Assembly (NCBI RefSeq): GCF_050920705.1
Contig: NZ_CP154799.1
Location: forward strand, 1,984,001-2,048,000
DNA length: 64,000 bases
Direction of reading: 5' to 3'
Source: Regnicoccus_A sp014224355
GTDB taxonomy: Bacteria; Cyanobacteriota; Cyanobacteriia; PCC-6307; Cyanobiaceae
Positions within the stretch are counted from its first letter, which is position 1. Each line of letters starts with the position of its first letter. Shown piece after piece: positions 18,000 through 25,372 of this stretch. Below the pieces are notes generated by a model. It was not told the DNA's origin. It did no database searches and saw nothing but the letters and a program-made list of their open reading frames with translations. The position numbers were made by a program, and so were the translations under genes.

Positions 18000-19079
18000 T
18001 CAAGCCGCGACAGGTGTCTGCGGTCGGGGATGGTTGATGCTCACAACCTGTGGCTGGCTCCAGTCACGGATGTGACGACTCCAGCGCTGCGGATTCTTCT
18101 GCCGAGCTTTTTCGTAGGTCTGCTGACGGATGGCACAGATCCCAACGGCCTGGCCGTAGTGCCGCTGATTGGGCGTCACATACTTGATGCCGCTATGCCG
18201 GTGCTCAGCGTTGTACCAGCCGACAAAGCCATCCACCCAGGCTTTTACCGAGAGCAGTTCCCGGAAGCGCCGTAGCGGATAACTCTGGTGGTATTTCATC
18301 GTGCGAAACCACGACTCGGCATAGGCATTGTCGTTGCTCACACGTGGCCTCGAGAACGAGAGAGAGACGCCCAGCTCCGCCAGCTTGGCCGCCAAGGTGA
18401 ATGAGCGCATGGGGGCGCCATTGTCCGAGTGCAGGACCGCAGCGGTCTCTTTGCTGATTCCTTCATCGCGGCAAACACGATCAAAGAATGCGCTGGCCAG
18501 AACGCTGCATTCGCGCTCATGCACTTCCACCCCAAGGATGCGGCGGCTCCACACATCCATCACCATGTAGAGATAGTAGAACTGCCCCTTGATATGGCCG
18601 GGCAACAGGGTGATATCCCAGGCCAGCACTTGGTTAACTCCTGTTGCCTCCAGCACCGGGGCTGGCCTTGGCTCGCGGGGAGAGCGGGTCCTGCCACGAT
18701 GGTTCAGCAGGCCTTCCTGCCGCATGATGCGATAGATCGTCGACTCTGAACCCACATACATTCTCTCCTCAGCAAGAATGGCCACGATCTGAGCAGGCGT
18801 AAGATCGGCAAAGCGCGGATCATTGACGGAGTCAATCACCCGCTGCCTCTCTTTTGTCGTGAATCTGTGAGCCACCTCACGTGGGGCACCCTTGCGGCGA
18901 TCCACACTGAATCCCTGACCGCTGATATCAAGCCCCCAGCGCCGCAGTGTGCGTGAACAGATGCCGATCAGATCAGCAACAGCCTTGATGGAAGCTCCTG
19001 CATTGAGGCCTTCATAGAGAAACTCCATGGCCTTATTTCTCTGCTCTGGCGGAATCAGGACTCCTCTTCTTGCAGCCAA
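18000..19079 (-). CDS. IS3-family transposase OrfB (DDE integrase)
   Basis: Catalytic half of the transposase, 359 residues as an independent frame. An HTH_21-like region (FADLTPAQIVAILAEERMYVGSE) leads to the integrase core with the three acidic residues in VLAWDITLL, VLHSDNGAP and NAYAESWF, and the K/R-containing end YNAEHRHSGIKYVTPNQRH. It overlaps orfA by 25 bases in the -1 frame and is probably made as an OrfAB fusion by frameshifting at 19091-19097. The frame is intact, so the element may be active. Confidence 0.92.
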   Translation of the reverse strand: MAARRGVLIPPEQRNKAMEFLYEGLNAGASIKAVADLIGICSRTLRRWGLDISGQGFSVDRRKGAPREVAHRFTTKERQRVIDSVNDPRFADLTPAQIVAILAEERMYVGSESTIYRIMRQEGLLNHRGRTRSPREPRPAPVLEATGVNQVLAWDITLLPGHIKGQFYYLYMVMDVWSRRILGVEVHERECSVLASAFFDRVCRDEGISKETAAVLHSDNGAPMRSFTLAAKLAELGVSLSFSRPRVSNDNAYAESWFRTMKYHQSYPLRRFRELLSVKAWVDGFVGWYNAEHRHSGIKYVTPNQRHYGQAVGICAIRQQTYEKARQKNPQRWSRHIRDWSQPQVVSINHPRPQTPVAA

Positions 19080-19564
19080 AGCTGATCGAGCTTTTTTGAG
19101 AGCATCAGCAATGTTGCCGCCTCCGAAAGAGCTTTTTCCTTCTTCTGCAACTCACGTTCCAGGCGCCGGATCTGGCGGGCCTGCTCCTGGTTTTTGCGCT
19201 GTAGATCCCTGTGGTCGGTCATGGTCGGTGCGCTGGGACCATTCGCATCCTCTGCCGCCTGGCGCCAGCGGGCAAGCTGCTTGGGATAGAGCCCACGCTC
19301 GCGGCAGTAGGCGCCGAGATCGGGGCCATTGAGGCCTGCGGCCTGGATCACAGCGGCCAGCTTGTCCGATGCTCCCCACTGCTCCGGCGGCTTGCTGGTG
19401 GCCGGCACCAGCTGGCCCTCTTTCTGCCACTGACTGCGCCAGTTGTAGAGGGTCCGGGCGGTGATGCCGGTGGAGCGAGCGATCTCGGCCACGCTCTCCC
19501 GGTTGGGCGGGCTCATGCGATTGCGGATCTCGGCCCGCATGGCCTGGTCATAGATCGGTTTCAT
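19055..19564 (-). CDS. IS3-family transposase OrfA
   Basis: 169-residue DNA-binding half. An N-terminal helix-turn-helix (SVAEIARSTGITARTLYNWRSQWQKEG) is followed by a second HTH-like block (LGAYCRERGLYPKQLARWR) and a C-terminal leucine-zipper-like coil (RKNQEQARQIRRLERELQKKEK) used for multimer formation in IS3 proteins. Start is the ATG at 19564, 36 bases inside the right terminal repeat. The frame ends QLWLQEEES in the overlap with orfB. Confidence 0.88.
   Translation of the reverse strand: MKPIYDQAMRAEIRNRMSPPNRESVAEIARSTGITARTLYNWRSQWQKEGQLVPATSKPPEQWGASDKLAAVIQAAGLNGPDLGAYCRERGLYPKQLARWRQAAEDANGPSAPTMTDHRDLQRKNQEQARQIRRLERELQKKEKALSEAATLLMLSKKLDQLWLQEEES
19091..19097 (-). promoter_or_regulatory. 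Slippery heptamer A-AAA-AAG for -1 frameshifting
   Basis: On the minus strand the orfA codons TCA-AAA-AAG contain A_AAA_AAG, the standard IS3-type slip site, 12 bases inside the orfA/orfB overlap's upstream edge. Slipping back one base gives S-K-K-A-R-S-A-L-A-A-R-R-G, which continues directly into OrfB. No stimulatory stem-loop was verified. Confidence 0.75.
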
Positions 19565-19633
19565 GGTCCTCGGTTTGGCCCCCTGGTGGATGGGTCAGAC
19601 CGAGCGGACTTCTTTCCTGACGCAGGGGGCCTT

Positions 19634-19669
19634 GAGCTTGCGGTTGATCTGCTCGGGTGTGTGGCGGAT
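19634..19669 (-). pseudogene. IS3-type OrfA fragment, N-terminal part
   Basis: The leftward frame reads IRHTPEQINRKL, the highly conserved start of many IS3 OrfA proteins (R-H-T/S-P-E-Q-I-x-x-K-L). It runs out of similarity 13 bases before the terminal repeat of the intact IS. Together with the fragment at 17689-17778 it reconstructs one OrfA helix-turn-helix. Confidence 0.6.
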
Positions 19670-19858
19670 TCACTAGATGGCGATGTCCACAACCCAGTCT
19701 GGCCTGCTGAGGACTGTCATTCACCCTGGAGCGATCCCAGGAGCCACGCCAGCTCCTCTGCGTGGAGCGCCACCCACTCTCTTGAAGCCGCTCCCCCGCT
19801 AACACCGCAATACATCTGCGCCGGCCCGCCCAGACTTCCCTTCATTCGCACACGTCCC

Positions 19859-20195
19859 ATGTCCTTCTTCTTTCCCGCGACAAGGCTCAAGACCCGTCAA
19901 TGCTGGCTGGCCCTGTTTCTGCTTGGTGGCGGCCTGCTGCTGGCAAGCACGCGGGCAGCTGTTGGTGATCAACGAGGCGGGCCCCAGCTTGCAGCTGATA
20001 GCGGGAGACGGGTTGATCGAGATGGTGAATCAGCCTCACTACTGAACCAACAACGGCACGGAACCCGCCGAGATCGTGGTGGTTTACGCAGGGGTGAAGG
20101 GAAAGCAGATCACCGTGCTCGAACCCGTCCCTGCAGCCGATTTGACGCCTACCTCCCCAGCCTCAGGAGCGGTGGGCTGCCGGACAACCGGGTGA
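19859..20195 (+). pseudogene. Secreted cupin protein, decayed
   Basis: An ATG at 19859 begins a good signal peptide (CWLALFLLGGGLLLASTRA). The following frame is lost, but one frame over from 19962 the sequence reads LIEMVNQPHY-stop-TNNGTEPAEIVVVYAGV, then GKQITVLEP, which is the second half of a cupin barrel of the E-M-x-x-x-x-H-Y-x-x-N-x-G family, with an in-frame TGA after Y. The first cupin half is missing. Deletion, frameshift and stop together mark a pseudogene at the island's right edge. Confidence 0.65.
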
Positions 20196-20425
20196 TGGCC
20201 CCTCTCTAGGAAATACGCGTGCTGTTGCTTGAGCGCGCCAGGCCAGGGAACACCTGAGACGGACACCAAACGGAAGGTGCCCCAGACCAAAGCGGTCCCA
20301 CCATCAGGTCCTCAGTGGAAGCCACGGACAACCGTTTCTGCAGGAATGGTCGTGCCACCCAAAGCGTGCCCTTGAATGGCTGCAGACCACCAGGTCTCAG
20401 CTGCGGCCCTCCGCCTGCGAGCACG

Positions 20426-21103
20426 ATGCCCACCAACAACAAGACCGACGCCTGCCTCAGAACAGAGCGTGGTGCCTTGGTGTTCTGGGCGCCAGACCAG
20501 CAACCTCGGCGGTACAGCAGCCGGGTGCAGATCATCGACGTGTTCTCCCTGCAGGTGGCCACGGGATACAGCAGAGATCCGCAGGGCCGCCTGCTGCTGG
20601 AGGCGCAGACCTCGGTGGCGGCAGGACGCAGCTGGACGCTGGCCAAGGCCGCTCAGCTGATCCGCACCGACGCCCGCCCGCACCGTTGGGTGGCCTTGCA
20701 GATGGACAAGCGTGCCTGGGGACTGTTCTGGGCCGGCGGGGGGCTGCAGCGCTGCCGTGAGCTCCTTGCTGATCGGGTCAGTGATGCCGAGGCCATCCCC
20801 GTTCTCGTGCCGGCCACACCGGAAGCCGTGCTGCAGCTGATGCTCGACATGAAGCCGCATCAGCAGGTGATGACCAGCCGATCGTTGCGGCCGGAACCGG
20901 CACCTGAGGGAATGCCTCCAACGGCCTCGACAATGCCTGCAGTTGGCCCCAACCGCTGGCAGGTGGTGGGCTGCACTTCATTGGTTTGGCTGGTCGTGCT
21001 GGGCATCACCGTTGCCGGGTTCCTGGCCGTGCTGGAGCGACAGGATCGCAAGCTGGAACTGCTTCTGCAGCGCACTGCTCCTGCGGAGTCCATCCGCCCC
21101 TGA
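20426..21103 (+). CDS. Uncharacterised single-pass membrane protein
   Basis: A 225-residue protein with a soluble N-terminal region (about 1-175) and one C-terminal membrane helix (VVGCTSLVWLVVLGITVAGFLAVL) followed by a short charged tail. No family recognised. The start at 20426 (MPTNNKTDACL) is chosen because the sequence becomes regular there; the frame is open to 20315. Its TGA shares a base with the ATG of the nuclease gene (TGATG), so the pair is co-transcribed. The soluble part contains a SWTLAKAAQLIRTDARPHRWVA segment of unknown meaning. Confidence 0.6.
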   Translation: MPTNNKTDACLRTERGALVFWAPDQQPRRYSSRVQIIDVFSLQVATGYSRDPQGRLLLEAQTSVAAGRSWTLAKAAQLIRTDARPHRWVALQMDKRAWGLFWAGGGLQRCRELLADRVSDAEAIPVLVPATPEAVLQLMLDMKPHQQVMTSRSLRPEPAPEGMPPTASTMPAVGPNRWQVVGCTSLVWLVVLGITVAGFLAVLERQDRKLELLLQRTAPAESIRP

Positions 21104-21591
21104 TGCGGGGAGCCTTCCTCGTTGGGCTCATTTCTGTTGGGGCCCTGCTGCCGTGGCCGGCAATGGGGCAGATACGAACAGCCACGGTGCTCTCAATCGG
21201 GGATGGCGACACGATCCGCGTCAGGCAGGCGGGCCGAACGATCACGCTGCGGCTGGCCTGCATCGATGCACCGGAGCTGGCCCAGGCCCCCTACGGCCAG
21301 AAGGCCCGCGAGTATCTGCAGACTCGGCTGCCGATCGGCACACCGGTGATGCTGGCCATCAAAGCCACGGACCGCTTCGGCCGCACCGTGGCTGAGGTGA
21401 TCGGCGAGATCAACCTGGGCCTGGCGATGGTGGAAGACGGCCAGGCCTTTGCCTACCGGAAGTACCTGGGCCAGTGCGACGAGAAGGAGTATCTGGGCGC
21501 GGAGTTCCGGGCCAGCCGGCGGCGTTACGGCGTCTGGCAGGTGCCCGGAGGGATGACGAGGCCCTGGGAGTTCAGGCGGGGTCGCCGCTGA
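21103..21591 (+). CDS. Secreted staphylococcal-type thermonuclease (SNase)
   Basis: A 162-residue exported nuclease. A signal peptide (FLVGLISVGALLPWPAMG) is followed by the SNase OB-fold with DGDTIRV (metal Asp), RLACIDAPELA (Arg and Glu of the active site) and DRFGRTVAEV (second Arg), matching the catalytic Arg35/Glu43/Arg87 of the staphylococcal enzyme by position in the motif. It probably acts outside the cytoplasm on DNA or RNA. Translationally coupled to the upstream membrane protein. Confidence 0.9.
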   Translation: MRGAFLVGLISVGALLPWPAMGQIRTATVLSIGDGDTIRVRQAGRTITLRLACIDAPELAQAPYGQKAREYLQTRLPIGTPVMLAIKATDRFGRTVAEVIGEINLGLAMVEDGQAFAYRKYLGQCDEKEYLGAEFRASRRRYGVWQVPGGMTRPWEFRRGRR

Positions 21592-21671
21592 GTTGTGACT
21601 CCGGCAGGCATACAGTGATTCTGGGACTTCAGTGGTCCATCGCCTTCATGGGTGCTCAGCGCAATCGGATC

Positions 21672-22208
21672 ATGATTCGGCGAGGGTCCGCCCTTGGTTG
21701 CCTGCTCGCTCTGGCTCTGGCAAGTGCTGTGCTGCCTGGCTGCAGCAAGCAAAAGGAATCAACTGCGCCGAGCAGCCCGCCCGCAACCGCCGCCGATTCC
21801 GCCGGCATGCAGGCTGAGCAGCAGGGGGTGGTGCTGCGCTCCGGAGCCTTCGTTGATGGCGAGCATCCCACCACCGGAACAGTTCGGCTGCTGAAGCAGG
21901 GCGGCACCACGACACTCGAGCTGGATGGGGCCTTCAGCACCTCGACCAGCGGTCCCGATCTGGTGGTGGCCCTGCATCGCTCCGGCGATGTGATCGGATC
22001 CACCACACCTCCGGCGTTCCCGATCAACGAGGGGGATTACGTGGTGGTGGCGCCGTTGCAGAGCTACAGCGGCGCCCAGAGCTATGCCGTTCCTCCAGAG
22101 ATCCAGACCGATGACTTCGAATCAGCTGTGATCTGGTGCAGGCGGTTCAATGCCACCTTCGCTGCCGCCAGGCTTGTGGCCAATTCCGATGGGGGCTCAG
22201 CACCCTGA
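21672..22208 (+). CDS. DM13-domain lipoprotein
   Basis: A 178-residue lipoprotein. The signal peptide ends in a lipobox AVLPGC, with the cysteine at residue 24 from this start; an earlier ATG at 21648 is possible. Residues about 60-175 are a DM13 domain: RSGAFVDGEHPTTGTVRLL, then GPDLVVALH, YVVVAPLQSYSGAQSYAVP and FESAVIWCRRFNATFAAARL, including the conserved cysteine near the end that has been proposed to take part in electron transfer. Function in bacteria is not established. Confidence 0.85.
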   Translation: MIRRGSALGCLLALALASAVLPGCSKQKESTAPSSPPATAADSAGMQAEQQGVVLRSGAFVDGEHPTTGTVRLLKQGGTTTLELDGAFSTSTSGPDLVVALHRSGDVIGSTTPPAFPINEGDYVVVAPLQSYSGAQSYAVPPEIQTDDFESAVIWCRRFNATFAAARLVANSDGGSAP

Positions 22209-22489
22209 TTCAATGGAGTGCCGCAACTCCCCAGGCGGAACTGCGCTGTCTCCAGAGGGTGTGATCCCGCGCGGCGCCGCCGCTGAAAGACCGTTGGCAC
22301 TCACCTGTGCAGCCGACCATCGATGCCGTGTGCAGTTCCAAGGCTTGAGGGGCTCTCACCCCAGTGGCGGTGCTGACAGTGACTCCTGGGGGATCAACAA
22401 GGGCTTGGCCTGGCAACGGTTTCACCGTAGAGACATGCTGGTTGCAGGCCGCATCCAGAGCGGGCAGCAACTACGTGAAGGCCAAGCGC
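22209..22489 (+). other. Leader region of the large MscS gene
   Basis: A 281-base gap. An in-frame extension of the channel gene reaches back to 22364 but shows no protein-like composition; no tRNA, hairpin with T-run or riboswitch pattern was seen. Confidence 0.3.
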
Positions 22490-24529
22490 ATGCACATTGA
22501 AGGAAGGCGTCGGCCCAGAGGCCTGCGGGGTTGGCTGTCATTGGTGCTGGTGATGCTCACCTGCACCCTGATTGTGGTGACTCCGGCCGTCCAAGCCCAG
22601 ATCCCCTTTGCCTCCAGCGACACTTCAGCCTCTGCCCCCAGAACGAAACCCTGGTGGGATCCCGCACAGGCCGAACGCTGTGGACGCCTGTGGTGCAGCC
22701 AGGTCTTGATCCCCTATTTCACTTTTGATGGAGAAAACAAAGATATTGTGGTGGCTATCGCTGCTGAGACAAATGTAGCGGAATCCGATTTGACTCGAAC
22801 CGTGGAGCAACGATCCGAGACGATCGTGGAAAGCTTCGACGCCGTGCTCAACCAGCTGAGACGAAGCCTGGGCAGGTTCAGCCAGTCGAATGCAATCGAC
22901 TGGTCAAAGCTGGACATGCAACAGGAGCATTCGCTCTGGTTCTGGCTGGCCAACACTCCCAAGCCATTGCATCCGCTCATCCCGAAGATCGACATTGGAA
23001 AACTGAACAACGCCACTGTGATCTTTGTCCTGGCAGATGAGGAGTTGGAACTCTCCCAGCAGATCCTCGCCACAGTCACCGACACCGATGCCCAGCACGC
23101 AGGATTGCCCAAAGAAGATTTGGCAACACGATGGAAGCAGACCTTTCAGTCGTCATTCAATTCGGCGGTGTGGGGACTCGAGTTCAACAGAGCTTTCCCC
23201 TTTGCCAGGCCCTTGCTGGTGCTCGCGATTCTGGCGGTCAGCTTCATCACGGTGTTCCTGCTCACGAGCCTACGGAGATTCTTCAGCCAGTGGCTTCGAG
23301 CCATCCAGGCCCGACTCAATGAGCTGGATGATCTGGCGAAACGTGCGGCGATGGCAAGCTCCGATTTCCCTGACCAAGCTTCTCCGATTCCTACCCATGT
23401 CGATCAACCCGAGGAGGATTGCCAGGACAGCAAGCAAACGCTGACGGCCAAGCCTTGGCGTGCTGAGGACCTCGGCAGCAAGATCCCGCTTGCCATCAAT
23501 ACTTTGACGAGGAGGAAAGATCTACTGACCCATCGGTTGTCAAGGCTGGAAATTGATCAGCGGATCTTGCTGCGACAGGTTCAGAGCGGCATGAGAGTTT
23601 TGGTTCAAATGCTGCAATTATTGCGCTTCAGCATGATCATTGCTGGAATCCTCGTCATCGTTCTGATCAAGCCTGATTTTCGTATCTTCGCCCTGGCACT
23701 GGCGCAACAGGCCGTGCTGATTCCGATCATCTGGATCGGGGTCTCGCTAGCGGAACTGTTGATCGACCTCAGCATCGATCACTCCTTGAACAAGTGGGTT
23801 AAGGATTCATTGGTTCAAGATCCATCCTCCAACCGCTATCAGTTGCGCGCCACCACCTACGCCAAGGTGTCAAAGGGTATTGGCAGAATGCTCTGTATCG
23901 TGTCGGGAATCTACATCACCATGATGGCCCTTGGGGTCGATCCCAGTGTGCTGGCAGGGGCCGGATTGATCGCCGTGGCCATCGGCTTTCTTTCAAGAGA
24001 CCTGCTCGGAGATACAATCAATGGAATCCTGATCCTCGCCACGGATCGATTTGCCATCGGGGATGTGATCAACGTTGGTCCCTCTGGCGGATTTGTGGAA
24101 AACATGAACCTGTCGGCCACCCAGTTGCGCTCGGCCGATGGAGAGCTGATCACCATACCCAACCGTGAGATCCTCACCGTAGCCAATCTTTCCAAAGACT
24201 GGTCGAGGGTGAACTTTGAGGTGGATGTTTCCGCGTCAGCGGATCTCCGCCATGTCCTTGAGGTGGTGAAAGACGTTGCAGACCAGCTTGCTGCAGAACC
24301 CGACTGGAAGGAGCTGATTCTCCAGCCGATCGAGATTCTCGGGTTTGACCGGATCGAGCATTCCGGCAGCCAACTGCGCGTCTGGATCATGACCAAGCCC
24401 CTGAAGCAATGGCTTGTGGGGCGGGAGTTCCGGCTGCGTATCAAGCAGGCCTTCAAGGCCCATGGCATTGAACTGGGGATGCCGCACCGTCGGATCGACA
24501 TGGTTCAGGGAACCCGGGACATCGGTTGA
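22490..24529 (+). CDS. Large mechanosensitive channel (MscS family)
   Basis: A 679-residue MscS-superfamily channel. The ATG at 22490 starts a signal peptide (LSLVLVMLTCTLIVVTPAVQA), followed by a 200-residue periplasmic domain, a membrane helix (PLLVLAILAVSFITVFLLTSL), a coiled cytoplasmic-type segment, two further helices (LRFSMIIAGILVIVLI; VLIPIIWIGVSLAELLIDL), and at about residues 480-515 the pore helix with glycines and alanines (VLAGAGLIAVAIGFLSRDLL) and the MscS beta domain (FAIGDVINVG, SADGELITIPN). More than three helices resembles MscK-like or YnaI-like forms. Confidence 0.9.
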   Translation: MHIEGRRRPRGLRGWLSLVLVMLTCTLIVVTPAVQAQIPFASSDTSASAPRTKPWWDPAQAERCGRLWCSQVLIPYFTFDGENKDIVVAIAAETNVAESDLTRTVEQRSETIVESFDAVLNQLRRSLGRFSQSNAIDWSKLDMQQEHSLWFWLANTPKPLHPLIPKIDIGKLNNATVIFVLADEELELSQQILATVTDTDAQHAGLPKEDLATRWKQTFQSSFNSAVWGLEFNRAFPFARPLLVLAILAVSFITVFLLTSLRRFFSQWLRAIQARLNELDDLAKRAAMASSDFPDQASPIPTHVDQPEEDCQDSKQTLTAKPWRAEDLGSKIPLAINTLTRRKDLLTHRLSRLEIDQRILLRQVQSGMRVLVQMLQLLRFSMIIAGILVIVLIKPDFRIFALALAQQAVLIPIIWIGVSLAELLIDLSIDHSLNKWVKDSLVQDPSSNRYQLRATTYAKVSKGIGRMLCIVSGIYITMMALGVDPSVLAGAGLIAVAIGFLSRDLLGDTINGILILATDRFAIGDVINVGPSGGFVENMNLSATQLRSADGELITIPNREILTVANLSKDWSRVNFEVDVSASADLRHVLEVVKDVADQLAAEPDWKELILQPIEILGFDRIEHSGSQLRVWIMTKPLKQWLVGREFRLRIKQAFKAHGIELGMPHRRIDMVQGTRDIG

Positions 24530-24573
24530 AGCCGCCCGCGCCTGGCGGATGTCGCCGGAGCTGATGCCCGTCC

Positions 24574-25314
24574 TCAGATCCGCCGCACCACCACCACGCC
24601 GCGGCTGAGGCCGGTGCTGCTGTCGGTGGTGCGGATCGCCTGCCAGAGATCGGCCAGGGGCACCCAGACCGACGGATAGCGGTAACGGGCCACATCAAGG
24701 ATCAGCACCCGATCCGTCATGGCGTGGTAAGCAGCCAGCGGGGAGATGTGGCCGCCGCCGGCCTGCCCCACGGCCTTGCGGTGATAGTTCACGAGCAGGC
24801 GATCGCCACTCTGGCTGAGGTTGCTGCGCACCAGAAGTCGGAACTGGGCCAGGCTCAGCCGATCGCCGTGGATGGCCCGGGCCTGCACCCCAAGACTGGT
24901 CAGCAGGGCCCCCAGCTCCTGCAGGGTCATCCCCTGGCGGGCCACCACTTCGGGGCTGAGCACAGCCCGGGTGTCGGCGGCTTCGAACACGTTCTCCTGG
25001 GTCCAGAACCGGTAGCTGCCGTAGCCGGCTGCCGCCGGAGCCGGCACCGCCAGGCTGTTGAGCACCATCACCATGCTGGCCACGCCGCAATAGGCGAGGT
25101 TGGCCTGGGTGAGGAACTGCTCCGCCAGCGGTCCGTAGTCGGCGCGATCGACGCTCTGGAGCAACAGAGTCTGGCCTCGGGGTTCCGGCAGGGGGATCGT
25201 GGCCGCCGCTGCTTGGGCCAGGGCACCGGGCGGCGGTAGAGCCAGCAGTGCCAGGCCCAGAACAGCCGGCAGGGCAGTGCAGGGGCGGGATGCAGGCAGA
25301 GCCAGGGCGAGCAA
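24574..25314 (-). CDS. Phytochelatin synthase family protein, exported
   Basis: A papain-like gamma-glutamylcysteine transpeptidase of the short cyanobacterial type (about 246 residues). The catalytic Cys is in ANLAYCGVASMVMVLN, the His in GGGHISPLAAYH and the Asp in ILDVARYRYP. Bacterial homologues mainly cleave glycine from glutathione; metal chelation is possible but unproven. A TTG at 25314 gives a signal-peptide-like start (LALALPASRPCTALPAVLGLALLALPPPGALAQA), implying periplasmic action; the frame is open to 25419 and the start is uncertain. It is divergent from the iron-sulfur/CNB gene. Confidence 0.87.
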   Translation of the reverse strand: MLALALPASRPCTALPAVLGLALLALPPPGALAQAAAATIPLPEPRGQTLLLQSVDRADYGPLAEQFLTQANLAYCGVASMVMVLNSLAVPAPAAAGYGSYRFWTQENVFEAADTRAVLSPEVVARQGMTLQELGALLTSLGVQARAIHGDRLSLAQFRLLVRSNLSQSGDRLLVNYHRKAVGQAGGGHISPLAAYHAMTDRVLILDVARYRYPSVWVPLADLWQAIRTTDSSTGLSRGVVVVRRI

Positions 25315-25372
25315 CCTAAGGTTCGCGCCAGTGTGGCCCCCCTTGATGGCCTTTGAGGTATCTGAGGCACGG

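Larger units (their letters stand above)
17787..19620 (-). mobile_element. IS3-family insertion sequence with imperfect terminal repeats
   Basis: Bounded by inverted repeats of 21 bases at 17787-17807 and 19600-19620 that match at 18 positions; both begin TCAGG and end GTCCGCTCGG. Inside are overlapping orfA and orfB on the minus strand. About 210 bases separate the orfB stop from the left repeat, making the element (about 1.83 kb) longer than most IS3 members. No clear target-site duplication was found, and the exact outer base is uncertain because the repeats lack the usual TG/CA ends. The element splits an older OrfA gene. Confidence 0.75.
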
